In this document: piece by piece, positions 17,651 through 26,278 of the stretch | Numbering within the stretch: the stretch's first letter is position 1 | Layout: each line of letters opens with the position of its first letter | Assembly (NCBI RefSeq): GCF_019800665.1 | Contig: NZ_JAHVKO010000005.1 | Coordinates: 248,001-312,000 of the forward strand | Source: Microbulbifer agarilyticus | Lineage (GTDB): Bacteria > Pseudomonadota > Gammaproteobacteria > Pseudomonadales > Cellvibrionaceae | Direction of reading: 5' to 3' | DNA length: 64,000 nt | Made by a program: the position numbers and the translations under genes | The notes under the pieces: model-generated | Told to the model about the DNA's origin: nothing | Databases searched by the model: none | What the model saw: the letters and a program-made list of their open reading frames with translations, nothing else

Positions 17651-19051
17651 CTATCCGCGCGGCAACTTGAAATTGAAGGACTTTGGTCGCGTAAGGTGCT
17701 CAAAGCCGATACCGGACAAGGTACAACCGCGACCGGAGTTTTTAACCCCGGTCCACGCCAGTGCCGGATCCAGGTAATCACACCGATTCAAAAACACCGT
17801 GCCGGTGCGCAGTCGGTCGCCCAGAGCCAGTGCAACCGGCTCATCGGCTGAATAGATCGCCGCAGTAAGTCCGAATTCGCTGTCGTTCATAAGCGCCAGC
17901 GCTTCTTCATCATCGCGCACGGGCACCACCCCCAGCACAGGGCCGAAAGATTCCTCGTTCATCACCCGCATGTCGTGATCCACATTGCTCAGTAGCTGCG
18001 GCGCCATATAGGCACTGCCGCGGCAATCCATCGCAAAGGCACCTTCATCGATATGCGCATGTGCGCCTTGCGCCACTGCCTCGTCGATTTGATCGCGCAC
18101 AAAATCCGCGGCGCTGGCTCGCACCAATGGTCCCAATGTGGTTTCCGGCTCATCCGAACGGCCCAGGCGATACTGGTTAATTTTCTGCACCGCACGCGCG
18201 ACAAATTCGTCATACACCGACCGATGGACGTATAACCGCTCGATCCCGCAACAGGATTGCCCTGAATTGAAAAAGGCACCATCGACAACGGAATCCACCG
18301 CATACTCAACGTCAGCATCGGCACGTACGTAAGCGGGATCCTTGCCGCCAAGCTCCAGCCCCACTGCAAGAAAACGCCCGGCAGCAGCACTCTCTACCGC
18401 CGCGCCACCCGCCACAGAACCGGTAAATGCCACGTGTTCCACGCTACCGCGAATAATGATTTGCTCCGCGTCCCGGTGGCCGAGATGAAGATATTGAAAC
18501 ACTCCGGCAGGTAAGCCCGCCTCGACAAATGCGTCGACCAATCGCTCGGCGCACAGCGGTGTTTGCGCCGAGTGCTTCAGGATTACACTGTTGCCAGCAA
18601 GAAGCGCTGGCACCACCGCATTGATGGCGGTGAGATAGGGGTAATTCCACGGTGCGATCACCAGGCTTGTGCCCAGAGGCTCACGGCGAATAAACCGCGT
18701 GTAGCCGCTTTTCTCCGGGAGCGATATATCCTGCAGCGGGCTGGCGCCGGACTCGGCGAGATCCGCCATGTACAGCGCGCGCTCGGCAAGGCCGTCAATT
18801 TCGCCGCCGGCGTAGACGATGGGGCGGCCCATCTGCCAGCAAATTTCTTCGGCAAGCGCACTTTTTTGGTTTTGTAAATTGGCCACCGCGGCACGCACCA
18901 GCTCGACCCGCTCCGCCACGGGCACCTGCCGCCAGGCAAGCTGAGCACTACGTGCGCTATTCAGCGCATTCTGGATTTCGTACTCCGTCGCCAGCGGCCG
19001 CTCCACGTAAACGCGGTTATCGATCGGAGAAATACACTGGAGTTTATGCAT
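17651..19051 (-). CDS. NAD(P)-dependent aldehyde dehydrogenase
   Basis: A 466-residue class 3-fold aldehyde dehydrogenase. The glutamate motif LELGGKDPAYV and the catalytic cysteine in FFNSGQSCCGIERLY are intact, as are APWNYPYLTAINAVVPALLAGN for cofactor binding and NEESFGPVLGVVPV. ATG 19051 is preferred to an upstream TTG at 19075. Middle gene of the ligase - aldehyde dehydrogenase - alcohol dehydrogenase operon, 106 bases after the ligase and 4 before the dehydrogenase. The substrate is unknown; a gamma-glutamylamino-aldehyde, as for PuuC, would fit the context. Confidence 0.92.
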   Translation of the reverse strand: MHKLQCISPIDNRVYVERPLATEYEIQNALNSARSAQLAWRQVPVAERVELVRAAVANLQNQKSALAEEICWQMGRPIVYAGGEIDGLAERALYMADLAESGASPLQDISLPEKSGYTRFIRREPLGTSLVIAPWNYPYLTAINAVVPALLAGNSVILKHSAQTPLCAERLVDAFVEAGLPAGVFQYLHLGHRDAEQIIIRGSVEHVAFTGSVAGGAAVESAAAGRFLAVGLELGGKDPAYVRADADVEYAVDSVVDGAFFNSGQSCCGIERLYVHRSVYDEFVARAVQKINQYRLGRSDEPETTLGPLVRASAADFVRDQIDEAVAQGAHAHIDEGAFAMDCRGSAYMAPQLLSNVDHDMRVMNEESFGPVLGVVPVRDDEEALALMNDSEFGLTAAIYSADEPVALALGDRLRTGTVFLNRCDYLDPALAWTGVKNSGRGCTLSGIGFEHLTRPKSFNFKLPRG

Positions 19052-19157
19052 AACGATCCCGGCTTCCTGCCGCAATTATTGGAATAGCTTTTTAACGCCC
19101 CTCGCGCCTGGCACACCGCGCCCGAAGCTATTCGACCTGGCGCTAAATGATTTCCCG

Positions 19158-20639
19158 CTAGATAATTTCAAAGTAACGCTGTAATTCCCACTCACCAACA
19201 TGCTTGCGATACTCGCGCTCTTCCCATTCACGACTGGCGGCAAAGTGCTCCACAAACGCATCACCGAACAGGCTGCGCGCGGCGCTGGATTGCCGCAGCC
19301 GTTGCGCCGCATCCCACAGGGTGGCCGGCAGCGCCAGTTCCGCCGCATGCTGCCCCTCATACGCATTGCCCCGCACTGGCTCTCCGGGCTCCCAGCCCTG
19401 TTCGATACCGTAAAGGCCCGAGCCAAGGGCCACCGCGAGCGCAAGGTAGGGATTGGCATCGGCAGCACCCAGTCGATATTCCTGGCGCTGGGATTTGTCA
19501 CTGCCAGGTATTACACGCAACGCCGCAGTACGGTTTTCCACCCCCCAGGTGGCATCGGTGGGTGCCCAGAACCCGGGAATCATGCGCCGGTAGCTGTTAA
19601 TGGTCGGCGCGACCATGCTCAACAACTCAGGCATCAACCGCTGCTGCCCGGCGAGAAAGTGCCGCTGAGTGGCGCTCATATTGTGCGGCTGCCCTGGAGT
19701 AAAAAACGCAGAGGTGTCGTCACTTTTATTTCGCAGAGACAGATGGATATGCCCGCTCTGGCCCGGATACTCATTCGACCACTTGGCCATAAAGGTGGCC
19801 ATCAGGCCGCGACGCTCGGCCAGCACCTTGATAAAGGTTTTGAACAGCGCGGCCTTGTCCGCCGCAGCCGCGGCCTGATCCACGGTGATGGCCGCTTCCA
19901 ACACCCCCGGGCCCGTTTCCGTATGTAGTCCCTCAATAGGGAAGTCCATGCGCTCGGCGAGGGTAAGAATTTCCTCGTACAGATCCGCGTGCACGGAATT
20001 GCGAATCATCGAGTAACCAAACCACCCCGGAGTGAAGGGTTTGAGGTCTCGATAACCCTTGGCACGTGCGCTATCTGGGGTTTCATCAAACAAAAAGAAT
20101 TCGTATTCCAGAGCGGCGTAGGGACTGAAACCCGCCTGCTCGCAGCGCTCGATAACCCGCCGCAATAGCGCACGCGGGCACACGGCCTCGGCAGCGCCGT
20201 CAAATTCCGCCAGGAACAACAGCATGCCGTCCTCAAACGGCACCTCGCGACAGGTATGCGGCAATATCCGCACCGGCGCATCCGGATATCCGGTGTGCCA
20301 ACCGGTGTATTGGGCGTTGTCGTACAGTTGGTCCTGTGTGTCCCAGCCCAACACCACATCACAAAACGCAAACCCTTTGTCCAGCGCCGAAAAGAACTTC
20401 TCGCGGCTCATGTATTTGCCGCGCATCACCCCGTCGTTATCGAACAATCCCACCTTCACATGACTGAGGCCGCGGGCATCAACAATGTGCTTGGCATCCT
20501 CCACCGAGCGCACCTGACGCGGCTGCGGCGATCGCGTTACCCCATTGGCTGATGAAGACGGGCTGGAAGACGGAATGCCGGAAGCACGGCTAACAGGCGG
20601 CTCCTGCGGGGCAGGCGGCAGTTCGGTGGACTCGTCCAT
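19158..20639 (-). CDS. Glutamine synthetase-like gamma-glutamylamine ligase
   Basis: A 493-residue glutamine-synthetase-fold ligase, paralogous to the gene at 9378. It has VKVGLFDNDGVMRGKYM in the beta-grasp region, the metal-site ALEYEFFLFDE, HTETGPGVLEAAI, SGHIHLSLRNKS and RLGAADANPYLALAVALGSG. The first 40 residues are proline/serine-rich and probably disordered. GGAG six bases before ATG 20639 decided the start; ATG 20651 is an alternative. True GlnA features (adenylylation tyrosine loop) are not evident. In an operon with an aldehyde and an alcohol dehydrogenase, it may glutamylate an amine or an amino alcohol such as ethanolamine, as reported for Streptomyces GlnA4; this is a hypothesis. 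Confidence 0.83.
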   Translation of the reverse strand: MDESTELPPAPQEPPVSRASGIPSSSPSSSANGVTRSPQPRQVRSVEDAKHIVDARGLSHVKVGLFDNDGVMRGKYMSREKFFSALDKGFAFCDVVLGWDTQDQLYDNAQYTGWHTGYPDAPVRILPHTCREVPFEDGMLLFLAEFDGAAEAVCPRALLRRVIERCEQAGFSPYAALEYEFFLFDETPDSARAKGYRDLKPFTPGWFGYSMIRNSVHADLYEEILTLAERMDFPIEGLHTETGPGVLEAAITVDQAAAAADKAALFKTFIKVLAERRGLMATFMAKWSNEYPGQSGHIHLSLRNKSDDTSAFFTPGQPHNMSATQRHFLAGQQRLMPELLSMVAPTINSYRRMIPGFWAPTDATWGVENRTAALRVIPGSDKSQRQEYRLGAADANPYLALAVALGSGLYGIEQGWEPGEPVRGNAYEGQHAAELALPATLWDAAQRLRQSSAARSLFGDAFVEHFAASREWEEREYRKHVGEWELQRYFEII

Positions 20640-20788
20640 GGTCGGCTCCATTATTGTGATCTGGATTGTGACCCGGCAGACGATGCTGGCTGCGGGCGGA
20701 ATCTCGCCTACAGCATAGTCAACACATGAGGACTAAGGTCGCAGAACACCGTACTGCAGGGCGACTATGTAAGTGCCCGCTCAGGGTA

Positions 20789-20794
20789 TATAAT
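20789..20794 (+). promoter_or_regulatory. Putative -10 box of the ppa promoter
   Basis: A perfect TATAAT lies 66 bases before the ppa start codon. The hexamer about 17 bases upstream (TATGTA) is a poor -35, so only the -10 element is offered. Confidence 0.4.
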
Positions 20795-20860
20795 CCGCGC
20801 TCCTAAAATTAACCCACCCATTTGATTATTTTTTAGTCAGGACCACCAACAGGACTAGCA

Positions 20861-21397
20861 ATGAGCTTCGACAAGGTTTCCCCAGGTAAAGAGCTGCCCA
20901 ACGATATCAACGTAATCATCGAGATCCCGGCCAACCACGATCCGATCAAATACGAAGTCGACAAGGACGCAGACGCGGTATTCGTAGACCGTTTCGTAGC
21001 TACCCCGATGTTCTACCCGGCCAACTACGGCTACGTGCCTCAGACCCTGTCTGAAGACGGCGACCCCCTGGACGTACTGGTTGTTGCACCTTACCCGGTA
21101 ATGGTTGGTTCCGTAATCCGCTCCCGCGTGATCGGCGTGCTGAACATGACCGACGAATCCGGTGTCGACGCCAAGCTGCTGGCGGTACCGCACACCAAGC
21201 TGACCAAGCTGTACGACCACGTAAACGAAATCGGCGACCTGCCGGAGCTGCTGATCAAGCAGATCGAGCACTACTTCGAAAACTACAAGGCGCTGGAAGC
21301 TGGCAAGTGGGTGAAAGTAGACGGCTGGGCCGATGCTGACGCGGCACGCGCAGAAGTTATGGCTTCCCGCGAGCGCTACCTGAAAGAAGAAGGCTGA
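20861..21397 (+). CDS. ppa: Inorganic pyrophosphatase (family I)
   Basis: Hydrolyses pyrophosphate to phosphate in the cytoplasm and so drives biosynthetic reactions. The 178-residue length and the sequences [27 protein letters not shown] and the metal-binding signature DGDPLDVLV are diagnostic. Codon use is strongly biased (many GTA, CTG, GAC codons), fitting a highly expressed gene. Monocistronic, with its own terminator right after the stop. Confidence 0.98.
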   Translation: MSFDKVSPGKELPNDINVIIEIPANHDPIKYEVDKDADAVFVDRFVATPMFYPANYGYVPQTLSEDGDPLDVLVVAPYPVMVGSVIRSRVIGVLNMTDESGVDAKLLAVPHTKLTKLYDHVNEIGDLPELLIKQIEHYFENYKALEAGKWVKVDGWADADAARAEVMASRERYLKEEG

Positions 21398-21427
21398 TCC
21401 CACACTGGTGATCGTCCGATCTTTCCG

Positions 21428-21453
21428 AAAGCCGGCCTTGCGCCGGCTTTTTT
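21428..21453 (+). terminator. Rho-independent terminator of ppa
   Basis: Stem AAAGCCGGC / GCCGGCTTT with a 5-base loop followed by a T run, 31 bases after the ppa stop. Confidence 0.93.
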
Positions 21454-21495
21454 GTGCCCGTTAAATAGGGGTAACAACGTAATTGGAGCCCGCCG

Positions 21496-22110
21496 ATGGC
21501 AAACACAATCGCAGGACCCGATGGCAAACCGCGCTGTGGCTGGTGCGCCGCCACCGATGATTTCTTTCCCTATCACGACAACGAATGGGGGTTTCCGGTA
21601 GACGACGATCAACGCCTGTTTGAAAAAATTTGCCTAGAAGGATTCCAGTCCGGCCTGAGCTGGCGAACGATTCTCGCCAAGCGGGAAAATTTTCGCGCTG
21701 CCTTCAAGCAATTCGATTTCAACAAGGTGGCGAAGTTTGCCGAAAAAGATGTGGAACGACTGCTTCAGGATGCAGGCATTGTTCGGCACCGCGGCAAAAT
21801 CGAAGCGGTGATCAACAATGCCCAGCGAGCCAAAGAGATGGTACGCGAGGAGGGGTCGCTTGCCGCCTACTTTTGGGGGTTCGAACCTGAGGAGATCCCG
21901 GGCGCAATTCCGCAGAGTGTATCCACATCGGAAGTTTCCAAGACCATCTCAAAAGACCTGAAAAAGCGCGGTTGGAAATTCGTGGGGCCCACTACCGTCT
22001 ACGCGTTTATGCAAGCCATGGGGCTGATCAATGATCACGCCACAGATTGTGTAACGCGCAAGGCCGTAGATAAGGCCAGAAAGCAATTTAAACGGCCATC
22101 AATCCGGTAG
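21496..22110 (+). CDS. tag: DNA-3-methyladenine glycosylase I
   Basis: Removes 3-methyladenine from alkylated DNA as the first step of base excision repair. The 204-residue product starts with CGWC and YHDNEWGFPVDDDQRLFEKI, followed by LEGFQSGLSWRTIL, the helix-hairpin-helix region and FVGPTTVYAFMQAMGLINDH with the C-terminal cysteine/histidine zinc ligands (DHATDC). These are the hallmarks of Tag. GGAG-like sequence (TTGGAG) precedes the ATG. It overlaps the next gene tail to tail by 12 bases. Confidence 0.96.
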   Translation: MANTIAGPDGKPRCGWCAATDDFFPYHDNEWGFPVDDDQRLFEKICLEGFQSGLSWRTILAKRENFRAAFKQFDFNKVAKFAEKDVERLLQDAGIVRHRGKIEAVINNAQRAKEMVREEGSLAAYFWGFEPEEIPGAIPQSVSTSEVSKTISKDLKKRGWKFVGPTTVYAFMQAMGLINDHATDCVTRKAVDKARKQFKRPSIR

Positions 22111-22659
22111 TTTGAACGAGGCCTTGCCGGTGACATGCCCGCCCAGCTTCCAGTCAGGCACCTTCACCTGAACTGGCGGCGGCGCTTGCTGTTCACTCGC
22201 CTCGACCAAATTGCCAACCGCGGGCTTCAGGCTCAGATGACTGACGGGCACCTGCACCGGCTCCACCGTGGTCCGCTCATGTTCCTTCAGCAGGTTGCCT
22301 TCCATGGGCGCAAGAGATAGCGCACCTTCAGCTTGCGCCACTGGGGCAGACTTCGCCGCCGGCGCCGGTGCGGCCGGGGTTTCCTCCATCGGGCGCGGCG
22401 CCGGCACGGCTTCCGCTTCGGGAGCGGCTTCGTTTTTAACCGAAGACTGCGCACCCTGGCGCGCCAGGGTGGCCTGTAACTGCTCCGCCTGCGCCAGGTT
22501 CAGACCTTTCTTAATCGCCAGAGGGCGACCACTGAACAACTTATCTACAGTCTCTGGACCCGCCTTGAACAAACGCGCCATATTGGCTTTCACATCGGCG
22601 GCGGTGTAACCGGGTTCAAGGTCGCCGCGGAAAATCACGCTGTAAGTGGATTCGCTCAT
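22099..22659 (-). CDS. Unknown protein with short N-terminal module and Pro/Ala-rich linker
   Basis: I do not recognise a named family. The 186-residue product has a compact N-terminal module of about 70 residues (YSVIFRGDLEPGYTAADVKA, LFSGRPLAIKKGLNLAQAE, LARQGA) that I have seen at the start of other proteobacterial proteins, often before membrane domains. It is followed by a low-complexity Ala/Pro/Glu linker and a C-terminal part with repeated LSL(A/K)P(M/A) and PVQV motifs, ending in KASFKLPD. No signal peptide or membrane helix is visible. It is convergent with tag and lies downstream of cysE on the same strand, 132 bases apart. Confidence 0.7.
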   Translation of the reverse strand: MSESTYSVIFRGDLEPGYTAADVKANMARLFKAGPETVDKLFSGRPLAIKKGLNLAQAEQLQATLARQGAQSSVKNEAAPEAEAVPAPRPMEETPAAPAPAAKSAPVAQAEGALSLAPMEGNLLKEHERTTVEPVQVPVSHLSLKPAVGNLVEASEQQAPPPVQVKVPDWKLGGHVTGKASFKLPD

Positions 22660-22791
22660 AACACTGTCTCGATAGTGGCGCCGCGTTAAATCGGCATGCG
22701 TACTTTTTATTTTTGTCGGTGTCTGTTCTAGTTGTTCGCTCTTGGCACCAGCACCCTACGTTGGCGTATCTGGCGGCAGAATTCAATGGGT

Positions 22792-23622
22792 TTAGTCGTC
22801 GGAATCCAGGGTCTGATCCATGGTGTAGGCCGGGGTAGCCGCACATTTGCCGGCCACAATACGCGCGGGCACACCCGCGACCGTCGAGTGATTCGGGACG
22901 TCACGCAGCACCAGGCTGCCCGCTGCGATCTTAACACCCTCCCCTATCCGCACCGGGCCCAATACCTTGGCACCGGCACCGATCATCACACCGCGACCGA
23001 TTTTCGGATGGCGATCGCCACCACCACTGCCACTGCCACCCAGGGTCACCGAATGCAGAATAGAAACGTCGTCTTCCACGATGGTGGTTTCCCCCACCAC
23101 CAGACCGGTTGCGTGGTCGATCATGATGCCGCAGCCAAAATGCGCCGCCGGATGAATATCCGTGGCGAACTGCTCGGAGACCTGGCTTTGAAAATACAAC
23201 GCCAGCGTGCGGCGTCCCTTGCTCCACAACCAGTGGGCAATACGATGGGACTGCAAGGCGTGAAAGCCCTTGAAATAAAGGAACGGCATTATGTATTGAT
23301 CGCAGGCGGGATCGCGGTCGTACCAGGCACAGATATCTGCCTGCATGCTGAGAGAAATCGCCGGATCATCTGCCAGGGCAGCCGCAATGACTTCCTGCAA
23401 GGCGGTCGCGGTCAAAGCGGCATGGTCGAGCACTGAAGCGAGCTGATAGGCAAGCGCACTGTCGATAGAGTCATGGCGCAGCACGGTATTATGAAAATAA
23501 CTGGCCAGCACCGGCTCACCGGAAGCGGACGCGGCAGCCTCCGCCCGCATGGCGGCCCAAATATCCCGTTGTTTCAGTTCAGTGACGGTAATAACACAAA
23601 CTCCTGTACCGGTGCCTAGCAC
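22792..23622 (-). CDS. cysE: Serine O-acetyltransferase CysE
   Basis: Makes O-acetylserine from serine and acetyl-CoA, the first committed step of cysteine synthesis. The product has the N-terminal helical domain (DIWAAMRAEAAASASGEPVL), DIHPAAHFGCGIMIDHATG and the left-handed beta-helix hexapeptide repeats with GGSGSGGGDRHPKIG and AAGSLVLRDVPNHSTVAGVPARI. The track of in-frame starts is odd: GTG 23622 lacks a ribosome-binding site, while AGGAG lies seven bases before an ATT codon at 23592, which is about where other CysE proteins begin. The gene is 9 bases behind the VanY-type peptidase gene, so the two may be co-transcribed. Confidence 0.93.
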   Translation of the reverse strand: MLGTGTGVCVITVTELKQRDIWAAMRAEAAASASGEPVLASYFHNTVLRHDSIDSALAYQLASVLDHAALTATALQEVIAAALADDPAISLSMQADICAWYDRDPACDQYIMPFLYFKGFHALQSHRIAHWLWSKGRRTLALYFQSQVSEQFATDIHPAAHFGCGIMIDHATGLVVGETTIVEDDVSILHSVTLGGSGSGGGDRHPKIGRGVMIGAGAKVLGPVRIGEGVKIAAGSLVLRDVPNHSTVAGVPARIVAGKCAATPAYTMDQTLDSDD

Positions 23623-23631
23623 GCAAGTGCT

Positions 23632-24360
23632 TTATAACCTGTTGATATTCGCTGGGTATGCGGACTCTGGCACCGCAATAAAGCGCGCATATATCTGCGG
23701 CATTTGCTCACAAACGAGTTTACTTAATGCCAGCGACTGATCTTGCGGGCAACTATTCACCTGCTCAACCAGCGCCTGCTCACTCAGCAGATCCTGAAAC
23801 TCTCGTGCGCGCGGCGCATAACTCAGGTGCCAGCGCTCTGGCGCCACTCCTCCGCGGTCTTCACTGTAGGGGCGAAACAGCCCATAACTTTCACCGGCCG
23901 CAATACGTGCATCCAGCCAGCCGTGGAAGGGACCAAACATCCCTTCGTCCGCAACCTCTTCCGAGGTCAACTGCACCTTATATCCCTCTGGCAATGCCGA
24001 CGCATCAATCACGTCGAAATCGGTACCCCAGTGATGGCGCGATGCACCGGGCAGGGCAGACCAGCGCAATATAGCGAATAGAATATCCTCAGGCGACATT
24101 CCCGCCACATCCATAGGCCTGCCCAGACTATCCAATACTGGGCGCACTCCCTCGGCCTTCGCATTCCAGATACGGCGCTGACGCTCAAAGTCACGAAAGC
24201 CGGATACCACCTTCGGTTCAAAGCCTGCGTCCCGTGCATCCCGACGCAGCTGATCAAATGCCACCAGCGCCTCAGGATGCATCAATTGTCCGGAGATCGG
24301 CTCGAGTATCACGTGTGCATCGGTGCGCCCGAAAACCATGTCTCGTATCAATTTGTGCAT
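23632..24360 (-). CDS. D-alanyl-D-alanine carboxypeptidase, VanY/M15B family
   Basis: A 242-residue peptidase M15B with the zinc motifs SRHHWGTDFDV (SxHxxGxAxD type) and ERWHLSY (ExxWH type), plus SGFRDFERQRRIWNAK, which is typical of the family. Members trim D-Ala from peptidoglycan stem peptides. No signal peptide or lipobox is evident at the N-terminus (HKLIRDMVFGRTDAHVIL), which is unusual for an enzyme expected in the periplasm; a missed upstream start or a cytosolic recycling role are both possible. Directly upstream of cysE on the same strand. Confidence 0.88.
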   Translation of the reverse strand: MHKLIRDMVFGRTDAHVILEPISGQLMHPEALVAFDQLRRDARDAGFEPKVVSGFRDFERQRRIWNAKAEGVRPVLDSLGRPMDVAGMSPEDILFAILRWSALPGASRHHWGTDFDVIDASALPEGYKVQLTSEEVADEGMFGPFHGWLDARIAAGESYGLFRPYSEDRGGVAPERWHLSYAPRAREFQDLLSEQALVEQVNSCPQDQSLALSKLVCEQMPQIYARFIAVPESAYPANINRL

Positions 24361-24642
24361 GGCAAAGTTTTCTCCTCAAAGCCCCCGGGCATCAGCTCTA
24401 ATACTACATCTGGCCGAGCCAAACAGAACAAAAGATCTGCAAAACAGTTATTTGCGAACTAGTCTTTTTCTGCAACGGGCAAAAAGCCGCGCGATGCTAT
24501 TGAAGCAAGATACTACCTGACGAAATACCATCAATGGCTAAGCGGCTCGGCAAATTTGTGATTTCCACACGTTTTGCCAGCTCCGGCATGGAGTCTGCCA
24601 GAGATGCCTATCCCTCGCCCACACGCAGTCTAGGGGCACGGT

Positions 24643-24670
24643 TTGGCCTTTTATTATTTTGTGCTATGTT
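24643..24670 (+). promoter_or_regulatory. Possible sigma70 promoter of the TfoX-C gene
   Basis: TTGGCC (24643-24648), a 16-base spacer and TATGTT (24665-24670). The expected start near 24678 would give a leader of about 125 bases containing the ATTCGAC/GTCGAAT inverted repeat. Confidence 0.35.
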
Positions 24671-24683
24671 GGGCGGCCGTTGT

Positions 24684-24707
24684 ATTCGACTCGGGATTGG
24701 GTCGAAT
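24684..24707. repeat. Inverted repeat ATTCGAC-N10-GTCGAAT
   Basis: Perfect 7-bp arms separated by 10 bases, just downstream of the possible promoter. It could be an operator or a leader hairpin. Confidence 0.6.
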
Positions 24708-24801
24708 CTGGTAGCCATCGGGAGACCGCCCGAAGAAGTGCGACGAATGATGCGCCGCGATAATGGCTACCGCACTGTCTAACAGTTCAGGGAAGAATGT
24801 T

Positions 24802-25086
24802 ATGCACCCAAGTCAGTCAGAGTTGTTAAAACTGAAAAACCTGGGCCTTGCCTCCGTCAATATTCTGCACTCCATCGGCATTCGCACTCAGGATGACCTC
24901 CATCGCGTGGGTCCCGCTGAAGCATTTGCCAGTATCCGTGGCCGCGGTATCAACGCCTCTCGTGTACTACTTTACGCGCTACAGGGCGCCCTGCTCGATG
25001 TTCACTGGAACGAACTCGACCCGGACCTCAAGGCCAACCTGGTGACCGAAGCCGAGCAAATACTGGCGCGCAAAGATCGCGCCTGA
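24802..25086 (+). CDS. Stand-alone TfoX C-terminal domain protein
   Basis: A 94-residue protein that is essentially only the TfoX C-terminal helix-hairpin-helix-like domain: LLKLKNLGLASVNILHSIGI, VGPAEAFASIRGRG and LLYALQGALLDVHWNEL. TfoX/Sxy regulates natural competence in other gammaproteobacteria, but proteins with only this domain are common and their role is not established. GGGAAG precedes ATG 24802; an upstream in-frame start at 24763 is possible but has no such signal. Single gene; htpX follows 214 bases later. Confidence 0.85.
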   Translation: MHPSQSELLKLKNLGLASVNILHSIGIRTQDDLHRVGPAEAFASIRGRGINASRVLLYALQGALLDVHWNELDPDLKANLVTEAEQILARKDRA

Positions 25087-25300
25087 CCTACCCTCCACGG
25101 GCTTCAACACAACACCTCTCTCTTGAAAACCGGCCTGGCCCATCGGCAAGTCGCAGACTTGCAATTGGCGCTCACCGACCCTATCTAATCCTCGGATTAA
25201 CTTCGAAACAGGCCGCCCCAACGCACGCTGGAACCAGCCGGTGGGGGCTGTGCTCTAACCTTATTATTATTCGATCTATTTTCACCCTGCGGAGAACACA

Positions 25301-26188
25301 ATGCTGCGAATAGGGCTCTTCCTGCTCACCAACCTGGCTGTCATGGTATTGGTCGGCATCATCTTTAACCTGTTCGGGATTCAGGGCATTCTCGACGCCA
25401 ATGGCGTCAATCTGAACCTACCCGGATTGCTAACGATGTGTGCCATCTTCGGTATTGGCGGCTCATTGATCTCACTGCTGCTGTCAAAAACCATCGCACG
25501 CAGGACAACTCGCACCCAGATCATCGAACAGCCGCAAACCGCCGACGAACGCTGGTTGGTGGAGACCGTGCGCGAGCTGTCGCAGAAAGCGGGTATCGAC
25601 ATGCCGGACGTGGGTATTTTTCCCATGCCACAGGCCAACGCCTTTGCCACCGGCTGGAATCGCAACAGCGCTCTGGTAGCGGTGAGCGCCGGATTGCTGC
25701 AACGCTTTAATCGCGACGAAGCGCGCGCGGTGATTGGCCACGAGATCGGCCACGTCGCCAACGGCGACATGATCACGCTGGCTTTGATCCAGGGGGTGGT
25801 AAACACCTTTGTTATGTTCTTTGCGCGCCTCGTGGGCTTCTTTGTGGACCGCGTCGTGATGCGCAATGAGCAGGGGCTCGGTATCGGCTACTACATCACC
25901 TCCATTGTGATGGATATCGTGTTTGGCTTCTTTGCCATGATGGTCGTCGCCTGGTTCAGCCGCCGCCGCGAATACCGTGCCGATGAGGCCGGAGCGCATC
26001 TGGCAAGCCCGCAGGCGATGATCGCTGCCCTGGCGCGGATCAAGGCGGAATCGGAAGCCGGTCGCGAGGAACCGCTGCCCGCCAACATGAAGGCCTTCGG
26101 TATCTACGGCAACAGCATGGCCGCGCTGATGGCAAGCCACCCCCCTCTTGAGGATCGGATCCTGGCGCTGCAAAATTCTGCTCGTTAA
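25301..26188 (+). CDS. htpX: Membrane zinc metalloprotease HtpX
   Basis: Inner-membrane M48 protease that degrades misfolded membrane proteins, working in parallel with FtsH. The 295-residue protein has two N-terminal helices, the zinc motif HEIGH (in [16 protein letters not shown]), two further helices ([35 protein letters not shown]) and the third ligand in YRADEAGA. The substrate-cleft sequence [12 protein letters not shown] is typical of HtpX. A good AGGAG-like site (GCGGAGAACACA) precedes the ATG. A Deg-type protease gene lies 90 bases downstream on the same strand. Confidence 0.97.
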   Translation: MLRIGLFLLTNLAVMVLVGIIFNLFGIQGILDANGVNLNLPGLLTMCAIFGIGGSLISLLLSKTIARRTTRTQIIEQPQTADERWLVETVRELSQKAGIDMPDVGIFPMPQANAFATGWNRNSALVAVSAGLLQRFNRDEARAVIGHEIGHVANGDMITLALIQGVVNTFVMFFARLVGFFVDRVVMRNEQGLGIGYYITSIVMDIVFGFFAMMVVAWFSRRREYRADEAGAHLASPQAMIAALARIKAESEAGREEPLPANMKAFGIYGNSMAALMASHPPLEDRILALQNSAR

Positions 26189-26278
26189 CCGCAAGTATTG
26201 GCGAGGAGCCCCACCCGGGACTCCTCGTCACTCTACCCTGCGGTACCCACTTTTTTGACGCAGGAAACCCGCTCAGCC

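Larger units (their letters stand above)
24361..24801. other. Intergenic region between VanY-type gene and TfoX-C gene
   Basis: 441 bases with divergent flanking genes. An in-frame stretch from 24534 to 24782 has no ribosome-binding site or recognisable domain and is not called. The right half holds a possible promoter and an inverted repeat, listed separately. The left half is AT-richer than its surroundings and would hold the promoter of the leftward gene. Confidence 0.5.

Noticed and set aside
24534..24782. 82-codon frame upstream of the TfoX-C gene
   Set aside because: No ribosome-binding site or domain, and it covers the likely promoter and inverted repeat.
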